Assembly: GCF_002742645.2 (NCBI RefSeq)
Contig: NZ_CP033875.1
Location: 4,194,001 to 4,258,000, forward strand
Direction of reading: 5' to 3'
DNA: 64,000 nt
DNA from: Caulobacter sp. FWC26
GTDB lineage: Bacteria > Pseudomonadota > Alphaproteobacteria > Caulobacterales > Caulobacteraceae
Part shown: one piece after another, positions 26,486 to 34,616 of the stretch
How the letters are laid out: each line of letters opens with the position of its first letter
How positions within the stretch are numbered: position 1 is the stretch's first letter
Made by a program: the position numbers and the translations under genes
The notes under the pieces: generated by a model
Seen by the model: the letters and a program-made list of their open reading frames with translations, nothing else
Told to the model about the DNA's origin: nothing
Databases searched by the model: none

Positions 26486-27697
26486 CTAGTTCAAGGCCAG
26501 ATTGTTGATCTGCAGGATCGGCAGCAGGATCGACAGCACGATGGTCGCCACCACCCCGCCCAGCAGCACGATGATGGCCGGCTCCAGCAGGCTGAGCAGC
26601 GTGGCCGTGAAGGTCTCGAACTCACGTTCCAGATAGTCGGCCGCGCGCATCAACATCGCTTCGACCCGCCCACTGCTCTCGCCGCTGGCGGTCATGTAGA
26701 CGAGCACCGGCGGAAAGACCTCGGCCCGGCGCATGGCCACCGACAGCGCGCCGCCTTCGCGGATGGCGGCGATCATGTCGTCGAGCGCGGCTTGCAGCAC
26801 GGCGTTGCGCACCGTGCCGGCGGTCAGCATCAGGCCCTCCAGCACCGGCAGTCCGCTGGCGACCATGGTGGCGAGCGTCCGGGCAAGTCTGGCGGCATGG
26901 ACGTCCCGGATCAGGCGGCCGATCATCGGCAGGCGCAGCAGCCAGCGATCCACCGCCAGCTTGAAGGGCCGATGACGCAGGGCGCGAAGAAAGGCGAACA
27001 CCGCGATCGCAGCGCTGACGACGATCAACCAGCCGAAGGTCTGGAGACCGGTCGACAGGCCGATCACCAGGCGCGTCAGCAGCGGCAGGGTCTGGCCCAT
27101 CGAGTCGAACTGCTCGACCACCTTGGGAATGACGAAGACCATCAGGGCCGCGACAACCAGACAGGCGACCACCGCCAGAACGATCGGATAGACCAGAGCC
27201 GTGGTGATCTTGGCACGGACCTGTTGCTGTTGCTCCAAGAGGTCGGCAAGGCGATCCAGGATCGCCGGCAAGGCGCCGGACGACTCGCCGGCCGCCACCA
27301 TGGCGCGGTACAGTGGCGGAAACGCCTTGGTGGGACGGGCCATCGCGTCCGAGAGCCGATAGCCCTCCAGCACGGCGGCATGAACCTCGCCGATCACCTG
27401 CTTCAGCTTCGGCTTGTCGGCCTGCAGGGCGATCGTGCGCAGCGCTTCTTCCAACGTCGAGACCGAGGTCAGGGTCGCCAGCTGGCGCGTGAACATCGAC
27501 CGGTCCTTGGCGCTCAGGCCCTGGCCGAAGGCCAGACGCCCCGCGCTGACCGGCTTGGCGACCGAGGCCATGATCTTGACCGGCGCCAGGCGCTTGCGTT
27601 GCAGCTGTTCGGCGGCGGCGGCCTCGTCGACGGCCCTCAGCTGGCCCCGGCGCGTCCGGCCGGCCAGATCCAGCGCCACATAGTCAAAGGTCGCCAT
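26486..27697 (-). CDS. gspF: Type II secretion inner-membrane platform protein GspF
   Basis: A 403-residue polytopic protein with two repeated cytoplasmic T2SSF domains (about residues 65-190 and 270-390), each followed by membrane helices; the last reads IIVLLGGVVATIVLSILLPIL. It forms the platform core on which GspE drives pseudopilus assembly. Its start overlaps the gspE end by 14 bases. Confidence 0.95.
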   Translation of the reverse strand: MATFDYVALDLAGRTRRGQLRAVDEAAAAEQLQRKRLAPVKIMASVAKPVSAGRLAFGQGLSAKDRSMFTRQLATLTSVSTLEEALRTIALQADKPKLKQVIGEVHAAVLEGYRLSDAMARPTKAFPPLYRAMVAAGESSGALPAILDRLADLLEQQQQVRAKITTALVYPIVLAVVACLVVAALMVFVIPKVVEQFDSMGQTLPLLTRLVIGLSTGLQTFGWLIVVSAAIAVFAFLRALRHRPFKLAVDRWLLRLPMIGRLIRDVHAARLARTLATMVASGLPVLEGLMLTAGTVRNAVLQAALDDMIAAIREGGALSVAMRRAEVFPPVLVYMTASGESSGRVEAMLMRAADYLEREFETFTATLLSLLEPAIIVLLGGVVATIVLSILLPILQINNLALN

Positions 27698-29159
27698 CGC
27701 GCGCCCCTTGGCCCGTGATCCGGAGCGCCTCCTCCACCGTCGTCAGGCCCGCCAGAACATAGGCCCGCGCCTCCTGCCCCAGGCGGCGATCCAGACCCGC
27801 CTCGGTGATCTCCTGCTCGCTGGCGTTGCCTCCGATCAGACGGCGCAGGTGGTCGTCGACGCGCAGAGCCTCATAGACACCGATCCGGCCCTGATAGCCG
27901 GTGTGGCCGCAGTGGGCGCAGCCGACGGGGCGATACAGAATCTCGCCCTCAGGCAGCCCCACCAGAGCCGCCGTCGCGGCGTCGGCGGGTTCGGGCGTGC
28001 GGCAATGCTCGCACAGGCGACGCACCAGCCGCTGGGCGATCACGAGGCGCAGGGTCGAGGCCAGCAGAAAGGGCTCGACACCCATGTCGCGCAGGCGCAC
28101 CACCGCGCCCGCCGCGTCGTTGGTATGGACCGTCGACAACACAAGGTGACCGGTCAAACTGGCCTGGACGGCGATCTGGGCGGTCTCGGAGTCGCGGATT
28201 TCACCGACCATCACCACGTCGGGGTCCTGGCGCAGGATGGCCCGCAGGCCCGCCGCGAAGGTCATGCCGACCTTGGTGTTGACCTGGGTCTGGCCGATGC
28301 CATGCACGGCGTACTCGACCGGATCCTCGATGGTCAGGATGTTGCGGCTGTTGTCGTTCAACACGGCCAGGGCCGCGTAAAGCGTCGTCGTCTTACCCGA
28401 GCCGGTGGGTCCGGTGACCAGGATGATCCCATGCGGCTCGCGCACGGCCGTCTCCAAAGCGCTCAGCACGTCGGGCGACATGCCAAGATCGGTCAGGCGC
28501 AGGCCGGCCTGGTCCTTGTCGAGAATCCGCATCACCACCCGTTCGCCCATGCGGGCCGGCAGGGTCGACAACCGGACGTCCAGGCTCTTGCCGCCCAGGG
28601 CCAGCGAGATCCGGCCGTCCTGCGGGACGCGCTTCTCGGCGATGTCCAGCTTGGCCATGACCTTGACCCGCGACACCAGCATCGCGGCGATGCGGGGCGA
28701 CAGGCTCAGCACCTCGGTCAGCACGCCATCAATCCGAAGCCGGACAATCAGCGCCTTCTCGAAGGGCTCGATATGGATGTCCGACGCGCCCAGGCGCACG
28801 GCCTCGGCGATCAGGCCGTTGATCAGGCGAATGACCGGCGCGTCGTCCTGGGGATCGAGCAGGTCGGCCGCGGCGGGCATGTCCTCGAGCAGGAGGCCCA
28901 GGCCGCCCTCCAGATCCAGGCTGTCGGCGCTTGAGGCGGTGGCTAGGCCCGCGCCCGCATAGACCTCCGAGAACTTGCGATCGAACACCGGGGCGGTCAT
29001 CGGCTCGATCGCCAGCGGCGCGCCGACCGCCCGCCGGATCTCGACCAGCGCCATCGGGTCATAGCCCTCGCGAACGCCGATCACCGCTCGCTCGCCCAGG
29101 GACAGCAGGACCACCCCGTTTCGCTTGGCGAAACCGTAGGCGAGCATCGGCATGGTCAT
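27684..29159 (-). CDS. gspE: Type II secretion ATPase GspE
   Basis: A 491-residue cytoplasmic hexameric ATPase. Walker A is GPTGSGKTTT with Lys256; the Asp box, Walker B (DPDVVMVGEIRDSETAQ) and His box (LVLSTVHTNDA) follow. A C-terminal zinc domain carries two Cys pairs, CEHC and CAHC (about residues 395-435). The N-terminal N1E/N2E part that binds GspL is present but short. It powers pseudopilus extension. Its ATG overlaps the gspD stop by four bases. Confidence 0.96.
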   Translation of the reverse strand: MTMPMLAYGFAKRNGVVLLSLGERAVIGVREGYDPMALVEIRRAVGAPLAIEPMTAPVFDRKFSEVYAGAGLATASSADSLDLEGGLGLLLEDMPAAADLLDPQDDAPVIRLINGLIAEAVRLGASDIHIEPFEKALIVRLRIDGVLTEVLSLSPRIAAMLVSRVKVMAKLDIAEKRVPQDGRISLALGGKSLDVRLSTLPARMGERVVMRILDKDQAGLRLTDLGMSPDVLSALETAVREPHGIILVTGPTGSGKTTTLYAALAVLNDNSRNILTIEDPVEYAVHGIGQTQVNTKVGMTFAAGLRAILRQDPDVVMVGEIRDSETAQIAVQASLTGHLVLSTVHTNDAAGAVVRLRDMGVEPFLLASTLRLVIAQRLVRRLCEHCRTPEPADAATAALVGLPEGEILYRPVGCAHCGHTGYQGRIGVYEALRVDDHLRRLIGGNASEQEITEAGLDRRLGQEARAYVLAGLTTVEEALRITGQGARDGDL

Positions 29160-31240
29160 GGCGTCGTCGCCGGCTTGCCGGCGGTCGGCGAGACGTTAGC
29201 GGGCGCCGGCGCCCCGACCGGACGGGCCACGTTCAGGTAGTCGCGCATCACCGCGTCCAACGAGTTATCGCCATCCTGCGTGGTCATCGGCGGCAGGTTG
29301 CGCATGTAGTCGTAGCGCGGCGCGGTCAGGTCGCGCGCGTCGGCGCTGCTGCGGATGATGCGGGGCCGGATGAAGACCATCAGGTTGGTCTTCTTGTGTT
29401 CGCGCGCCGTGCTCCGGAACAGGGCCCCGAGACCGGGAACATCCCCCAGGCCGGGCGTGCGCTGGGCCGACTGGGTCTCCTGCTGGTCCAGCAGGCCGCC
29501 CAGCACGACGATGTCGCCGTCGTCGACCAGGGCCGTGGTCTCGATCTCGCGCTTGTTGATGATCAGCTCGCTGGAGCCGACGCTGACGGGCCCCGCGACG
29601 CTCGACACTTCCTGTCGCAGGAACAGGGTGATGCCGCCGCCCGCATTGATCTGCGGCTTGACCTCCAGCTGGATGCCGACGTTCTGGCGCTGGATGGTTC
29701 GGAAGGGGTTGGCGTTGGAGTCGCCCAGCACTTCGCCCGTCGTGATCGGCACTTCCTGGCCGACCAGAATACGGGCCTCTTCGTTGTCCAGCGTCATGAT
29801 CGACGGCGTCGACAGCAGGTTGGAGCCCGTGTCCTTCTTCACCGCATTGATGATCGCGCCGAACAGCGCGTCACCACTGCGACCGTAGACGCCCGAGGTG
29901 ACGCCCGATGCGGTCAGCAGGGAGCTGATGGCCGCGTCGCGCATGGACTTCAGCCCATCACTGTCGGCGCCGCGGGTCGTGGTCGCCGCCGCGCCGACGA
30001 GCGGCAGCAGGCTCGGCGTGGCATTGGTGTAGTTGGTCGCGACGAAGGGAATGGTGCCGTTGGTCCCGCCGAGCAGGAACTGCACGCCCAGCTGCTTGGC
30101 GGTTCCGTCGGTGACCTCGACGACGATGGCCTCGACCAGAACCTGCTCCCGGCGAATGTCCAGCTGGCGAATGACCTCGGCCAAGGTGCGCTGGGTCTCG
30201 GGCGGCGCGTTGATGATCAGGGCGTTGGCGCCGGGAAAGCGCGCGATCGTCGCCTGGGCGCCATTGCTCGGCGCGACGGTGGCGGCCGGGGCGGTCGCTG
30301 GAGTCGACGGAGCCGGCGCTCCGGTCGTGGCCCGTGAACCGCCAAGGCTCCGCGACGCGCTCGTCGTCGACGAGACAGCCGTCTGCCCCACCAGTTGTTG
30401 CAGCACGGGCAGCATCTGCTCGGCGTTGGCGTGACGCAGGAAGACGACGCGCACGTCGTCGCTGGACTCGGCGCGACGATCAAGGTCGGTGATGATCGGC
30501 AGCAGACGCTGAACGGCGTCGGGATCACCGCGGAGCAAGACCGAGTTGCTGCTGTCGACCGGGACCACGGTGACGGCGCCCCGGCCGCTCTTGCCCTCCG
30601 CCCCCGGCGTGGCGAGCATGTCGTTCAGCACCTGGGCGATCTCGCGGGCCGAACTGTGGGTCAGGGTGACGGTGTGAACCGTCGCGCGGTCCTGATCGAC
30701 CTGGGCCAGGAGACCGCGGATACGACGGACGTTGTCGGCATAGTCCGCCACCACCACGGCGGCGCCGCGCGGGTTCGCCACGACCTGACCCTGCGGTCCG
30801 ACCAGCGGCTTGAGCATCTCGACGGCGCTGGCCGCGTCCAGGGTGCGCAGTCGGAACACCTCGGTCGCGAACTGACCACCGGCCGCCGACGGCTGTCGGG
30901 CCGCGTTCTCGGAAGGCTCGATGCGGTAGGCGCCATTACCGGCGGGGGTGGCCACGAAATTGTTGGCCCGCAGCGTCGCCAGGAACACCTCGAAGAGTTC
31001 GCGACGGTTCAGCGGGCCGTTGCTCGCCACGGTCACGGTTCCCTTGACGCGCGGATCGATGATGAATGTCGTGCCGGTGGACTTGGCGACGTCCTGAATG
31101 AACACGCGAATATCCGCGTCCTGGACATTCAGCAGCTGGGTCTGGGCTCGGGCGAGCGCGGGCGGAAGCACGGCGCCGCCCAAGACCAGGGCCGCAGCGG
31201 CGGCGGCCAGAACAGAACGCGACGGATGGACCTTGGTCAT
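29156..31240 (-). CDS. gspD: Type II secretion outer-membrane secretin GspD
   Basis: A 694-residue secretin with signal peptide (core AAAAAALVLGGAVLPPALARAQ), N0-N3 periplasmic ring domains, and the C-terminal secretin domain with EVPITTGEV near residue 495 and the closing GLLDQQETQSAQRTPGLGDVPGLGALFRS pattern. An Ala/Pro/Ser-rich insertion lies in N3 at about residue 300. It forms the exit pore. The C-terminal S domain is short, so a pilotin requirement cannot be judged. Confidence 0.96.
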   Translation of the reverse strand: MTKVHPSRSVLAAAAAALVLGGAVLPPALARAQTQLLNVQDADIRVFIQDVAKSTGTTFIIDPRVKGTVTVASNGPLNRRELFEVFLATLRANNFVATPAGNGAYRIEPSENAARQPSAAGGQFATEVFRLRTLDAASAVEMLKPLVGPQGQVVANPRGAAVVVADYADNVRRIRGLLAQVDQDRATVHTVTLTHSSAREIAQVLNDMLATPGAEGKSGRGAVTVVPVDSSNSVLLRGDPDAVQRLLPIITDLDRRAESSDDVRVVFLRHANAEQMLPVLQQLVGQTAVSSTTSASRSLGGSRATTGAPAPSTPATAPAATVAPSNGAQATIARFPGANALIINAPPETQRTLAEVIRQLDIRREQVLVEAIVVEVTDGTAKQLGVQFLLGGTNGTIPFVATNYTNATPSLLPLVGAAATTTRGADSDGLKSMRDAAISSLLTASGVTSGVYGRSGDALFGAIINAVKKDTGSNLLSTPSIMTLDNEEARILVGQEVPITTGEVLGDSNANPFRTIQRQNVGIQLEVKPQINAGGGITLFLRQEVSSVAGPVSVGSSELIINKREIETTALVDDGDIVVLGGLLDQQETQSAQRTPGLGDVPGLGALFRSTAREHKKTNLMVFIRPRIIRSSADARDLTAPRYDYMRNLPPMTTQDGDNSLDAVMRDYLNVARPVGAPAPANVSPTAGKPATTP

Positions 31241-31674
31241 TGGGACACCGGGAAGGAAAGGGTCGCGCGCGCGCCGCCACGGGAGAGCTCGACGTGATCG
31301 GCCGCGACGGAGGCCAGGGTGACGCCATCCGCGATGGTCTCGCCGACGGTGTAAGACTTTTGCACGCCGTCGGGTCCCGCGATGATGGCGGAGCCGCCGC
31401 CCGGCCCCCCGGACCTCACGCCGAAAAGACGGAAACCATCGATGGCCGAGCCGCCGACCGCCCCGCGCGTCGCGCCGAACGCGTCGAACCGGGCCAGCAC
31501 GCTGATGTCCACGGGACGGTGAGAGGCCTTTACCGGCGGCGAGACTACACCGACCGGCGCGGCGACGATCCAGACCAGACGCGCCGCCTGCACGGCGAGC
31601 AGCAGCACCAGCAGAACCTCGAGCGCGAGGATGATCCTGGGACCGGGCGAACGGGGAAGGTCAGGGAATGACAA
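31237..31674 (-). CDS. gspC: Type II secretion system protein C (short form)
   Basis: A 145-residue protein with a cytoplasmic start, one membrane helix (IILALEVLLVLLLAVQAARLVWIV) and the homology region ([50 protein letters not shown]) that links the inner platform to GspD. The PDZ or coiled-coil domain found at the C-terminus of many GspC proteins is absent. It is the first gene of the 12-gene operon. The start is TTG with no strong ribosome binding site; the Pho-box-like sequence lies 73 bases upstream. Confidence 0.82.
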   Translation of the reverse strand: MSFPDLPRSPGPRIILALEVLLVLLLAVQAARLVWIVAAPVGVVSPPVKASHRPVDISVLARFDAFGATRGAVGGSAIDGFRLFGVRSGGPGGGSAIIAGPDGVQKSYTVGETIADGVTLASVAADHVELSRGGARATLSFPVSQ

Positions 31675-31746
31675 TGGGGTCCGCCAACGGATCGCTTACG
31701 GTCGAAGCGATGTAGCGCGGCGGCGCCGCAGTTCGGCGACGGTTTG

Positions 31747-31764
31747 ACTACAGAAATATGACAA
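31747..31764 (-). promoter_or_regulatory. Pho-box-like PhoB site upstream of gspC
   Basis: On the minus strand the sequence reads TTGTCAT-ATTT-CTGTAGT. Compared with the direct-repeat Pho box CTGTCAT-N4-CTGTCAY, the halves match 6 of 7 and 5 of 7 positions, with correct spacing. It lies 73 bases before the gspC start, in the 187-base gap between gspC and the TonB receptor gene. This would put the secretion operon under phosphate control, in line with reports that C. crescentus ElpS release is a phosphate-starvation response. Confidence 0.55.
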
Positions 31765-31827
31765 ACGCTCCCGGTTCGGATGATCCGAGGCGAGAGGCGC
31801 GTCGGTTGGGGCGCCGTTCGGAGGCGA

Positions 31828-31852
31828 CCGAGAGGGGCAAACCCCCTCTCGG
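31828..31852 (-). terminator. Hairpin after the TonB-dependent receptor gene
   Basis: A perfect 10-bp stem, CCGAGAGGGG at 31828-31837 with CCCCTCTCGG at 31843-31852, and a 5-base loop. It begins nine bases after the receptor stop codon in the direction of transcription. No T run follows, so it may protect the 3' end or act as a Rho-assisted stop. Confidence 0.5.
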
Positions 31853-31861
31853 CCCATCCGT

Positions 31862-34528
31862 TTAGAACTTCGCGGAAGCGCCGATCGAGAAGAAGCGACC
31901 GACGTCGTAGGTGTTGACGTCGACGCGGTTCTTGCCGGCCTTCTGATACTCTTCGTAGCCGACGCCGGTCAGGTTGCGTGCTTCGAACTTCAGTTCGATT
32001 TCACGCCCCCAAAGCTCCAGGCCCTGGCGCGCGACGAAGTCGATGCGCGTGCCCGGATAGGCCTCGACGTCCGGCTGGCCGCTGTTGACCAGACCCCGGC
32101 TGGTGACCCGCTTGCTGGCGTAGTTGATCAGCAGGGTCTGCTGCGACAGGCGCTCGGTGTCTTCGAGGCCCAGTTGCAGGTTGACCACGTGATCCGACTG
32201 GCCCGTCAGCGGCGCGCCGTCGGTGAAATAGTCGGTCGCCTTGGTCGAGGTCGCGGCGAACACCGCGACCGTGTCGCCGGCCGAAACCTGAAGCTCGGAC
32301 TTGGAGTAGGTGTAGTTGGCGATCGCCACCAGACGACGGCTGGCCCAGAAGTCGCCGTTCAGATCCGAAAGGTCGAAATACTTCTGAACTTCGAATTCCG
32401 CGCCGTAGAGCTTGGCCTTGGGCGCGTTGGCGAAGCTGGTCGACAGGTCACTGCCCGACACATAGCTCTCGATCGGGCGATCGATGGTCTTGTAGAAGCC
32501 CGCGACGGTCAGACGTTGGTCGCTGGCGAAGTACCACTCGTAGCGCGCTTCGGCGTTGGTCAGTTTACTGTCCGTCAGAAGCGGGTTGCCGCGATACATG
32601 CGGTTGCTGTCGGGATCGAAGTAGAACTGATAGATCAGCTCGCGGAACTGCGGACGAGCGATCGTCTGGGACGCGCTCAGACGCAGTTGAGCATCTGACT
32701 TGACGTGCCACGTGCCGGTGGCCGACGGCAGCCAGTAGGTCTCCTTCAGGCGGGTCGAGGCCAGGGACGCGCCCGGGGTTTTGAAGACCTCGACCGGCGA
32801 CACCTTCTGGCGCGCCGTCTCGTAACGGAGACCGACGTCGAAGTCGAAATCGCCGAACACCGTGCCGTTCAGCTTGCCGTAGGCGGCATGGTTCTGCAGC
32901 TGGGCGTTGAAGGCCGGGTTGCCTTCGTTGGTGTCGACCAGGGCGATGTTGAAGTTCTTGATGATCGACGGCGCCAGCAGAAGATCGGGACGCAGCATGT
33001 CAACGCCGCGCGGGAAGGTGTTGGGCGCCTGGAACTGGAAGTCGCGACGCGAGCTGTCACGATCGGTGCTGACATAGGCGTAGCCGACCGTCGCCGCGAA
33101 GCCCGGCGCCAACTTGTAGGTGGCGTCCACGCCGCCCGACCACAGGTCTTCGTCCAGATCCGAATAGCTGATGCGCGCGTCGCCGCCGTTACCGTTGTTC
33201 AGGCGGTTGACGAAGTACTGGCCGAACGGATCCGACGCGGTGTTGGTGCGCACATATTCCAGCGAAAGTTCGGCCGGGGCCTTGCGCTGGGTGTTGGCGT
33301 AGCTGGCCCGGACGTCGACGTTCAGCTCCGGCGTCGGCTTGAACTCGCCGACCAGCTGGGTGTTGAACAGCTGGCGCTCGAACCAACCGGTGTTCTGCTG
33401 CATGAAGTCGACGCTGGTTCCGCCGCGCTTGCCCAGCGCCAGACGCGTGTTCTTGACCGTGTCGTGAACGTACAGATTGGTCCAACGGATCTTGTTCTCG
33501 CCAAAGCCAAGCGCGGCGCCGAACAGGCCGTTGAGCACCATACGGTTATCGGTGCTGACGCGGCGGAAATCCGATTCCTTGTCCGAGAGGTCGGCGTTCA
33601 GGGAGCTCTGGATCTGAGCGTCGCGGGTGGTCCAGCGGTTGCTGAAGCCGACCGTGGCGATGACGCCGAGGTCCATCGAATCGAGGTCGAACGGCTTGGC
33701 CGCCGTGATGTCCATCGCGTAGTTGACCGGCAGATGGTTCCACTTCTGGACCACGCCATTGCGGCTGTTGACCAGTTGGCCGGCGATCGCTGCGGTGTCG
33801 ACCTTGCCCGAGCTGATGCGCTCGCCGCTGGCGAAGAACGCCGCCAGGGCCGAAGGCGTGTCGCGATTGCCGTTATCGAAGCCGGTCCAATCGGTCTTGC
33901 TGCCGTAGTGGTCGTAGCCGAGCTGGTTGGTGGTTTCGGTGTCGCCGGACACCGAGGCCCCGATGCTGATGAAACCCTCATTCGGGATCGACTTGGTAGT
34001 CAGGTTGATCACGCCACCGCCAAACTCACCGGGGAAGTTGGCGGAGTAGCTCTTCTGAACCAGCGACGAGGCGATCACGCGGCTGGGGAACAGGTCGAGC
34101 GGGACGACGCGCTTCAGCGGTTCCGGGCTCGGCAGCGGCGAACCGTTCAGCAGCGCCAGGGAGTAACGGTCGCCAAGACCGCGAACATAGACATAGCCGT
34201 TGCCGACCAGGGTCACGCCGGTGACCCGGTTCAGCGCGCCGGCGATGTTGCCTTCGCCCGTGCGCGCGATTTCGGCCGAGCTCAGGACCGTAACGACTTG
34301 CGACCCCGTGCGGACCACGTTGGTCGAGCGGTTCGCCGTGATGACCACGGCGTCGACCATGCCCGGGATCGAGACCTCAGGTTGCTGGAAATCCGATTGC
34401 GCCGGCGCCGCAGCGGCGGCGGGCTTGGCGGCCTCGTCGGCCGAAGGGGCGGTCTGCGCCATGGCCCAGGAAGGCATCGAGAGCGCGGTCGAGAGAAGCA
34501 ACAGAGACGTTAGCCGACGCGTGATCAT
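31862..34528 (-). CDS. TonB-dependent outer-membrane receptor
   Basis: An 888-residue receptor. The signal peptide (ITRRLTSLLLLSTALSMPSWAMAQ) is followed by an Ala/Pro-rich linker, the plug domain (VDAVVITANRSTNVVR; NRVTGVTLVGNGYVYVRGLGDRYSLALLNGSPLPSPEPLKR, about residues 60-150) and a 22-strand barrel ending in FSIGASAKF with terminal Phe. The ligand is not predictable. An in-frame TTG six bases upstream is possible, but the ATG at 34528 has GGGGGA eight bases ahead. It sits between the ElpS-like lipoprotein and gspC on the same strand, so a role in importing nutrients released by the secreted proteins is plausible. Confidence 0.93.
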   Translation of the reverse strand: MITRRLTSLLLLSTALSMPSWAMAQTAPSADEAAKPAAAAAPAQSDFQQPEVSIPGMVDAVVITANRSTNVVRTGSQVVTVLSSAEIARTGEGNIAGALNRVTGVTLVGNGYVYVRGLGDRYSLALLNGSPLPSPEPLKRVVPLDLFPSRVIASSLVQKSYSANFPGEFGGGVINLTTKSIPNEGFISIGASVSGDTETTNQLGYDHYGSKTDWTGFDNGNRDTPSALAAFFASGERISSGKVDTAAIAGQLVNSRNGVVQKWNHLPVNYAMDITAAKPFDLDSMDLGVIATVGFSNRWTTRDAQIQSSLNADLSDKESDFRRVSTDNRMVLNGLFGAALGFGENKIRWTNLYVHDTVKNTRLALGKRGGTSVDFMQQNTGWFERQLFNTQLVGEFKPTPELNVDVRASYANTQRKAPAELSLEYVRTNTASDPFGQYFVNRLNNGNGGDARISYSDLDEDLWSGGVDATYKLAPGFAATVGYAYVSTDRDSSRRDFQFQAPNTFPRGVDMLRPDLLLAPSIIKNFNIALVDTNEGNPAFNAQLQNHAAYGKLNGTVFGDFDFDVGLRYETARQKVSPVEVFKTPGASLASTRLKETYWLPSATGTWHVKSDAQLRLSASQTIARPQFRELIYQFYFDPDSNRMYRGNPLLTDSKLTNAEARYEWYFASDQRLTVAGFYKTIDRPIESYVSGSDLSTSFANAPKAKLYGAEFEVQKYFDLSDLNGDFWASRRLVAIANYTYSKSELQVSAGDTVAVFAATSTKATDYFTDGAPLTGQSDHVVNLQLGLEDTERLSQQTLLINYASKRVTSRGLVNSGQPDVEAYPGTRIDFVARQGLELWGREIELKFEARNLTGVGYEEYQKAGKNRVDVNTYDVGRFFSIGASAKF

Positions 34529-34556
34529 ATCCAATCCCCCCGGGGAGCTAGGCAGG

Positions 34557-34594
34557 TAAAATTTGGGGGGCAGCCGTCTTCCAGCCGCCCCCCC
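34557..34594 (-). terminator. Rho-independent terminator after the ElpS-like gene
   Basis: On the minus strand a GGGGGGC-G-GC / GC-T-GCCCCCC stem with a 9-base loop is followed by AAATTTTA. It starts about 22 bases after the lipoprotein stop codon and lies before the TonB receptor start, so the two genes need not share all transcripts. Confidence 0.65.
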
Positions 34595-34616
34595 GTTTCG
34601 ACGAAAACGCGTCGGC

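Noticed and set aside
32705..34513. A 602-codon plus-strand frame opposite the TonB receptor gene
   Set aside because: It has no family features, while the minus strand encodes a full receptor with signal peptide and barrel.
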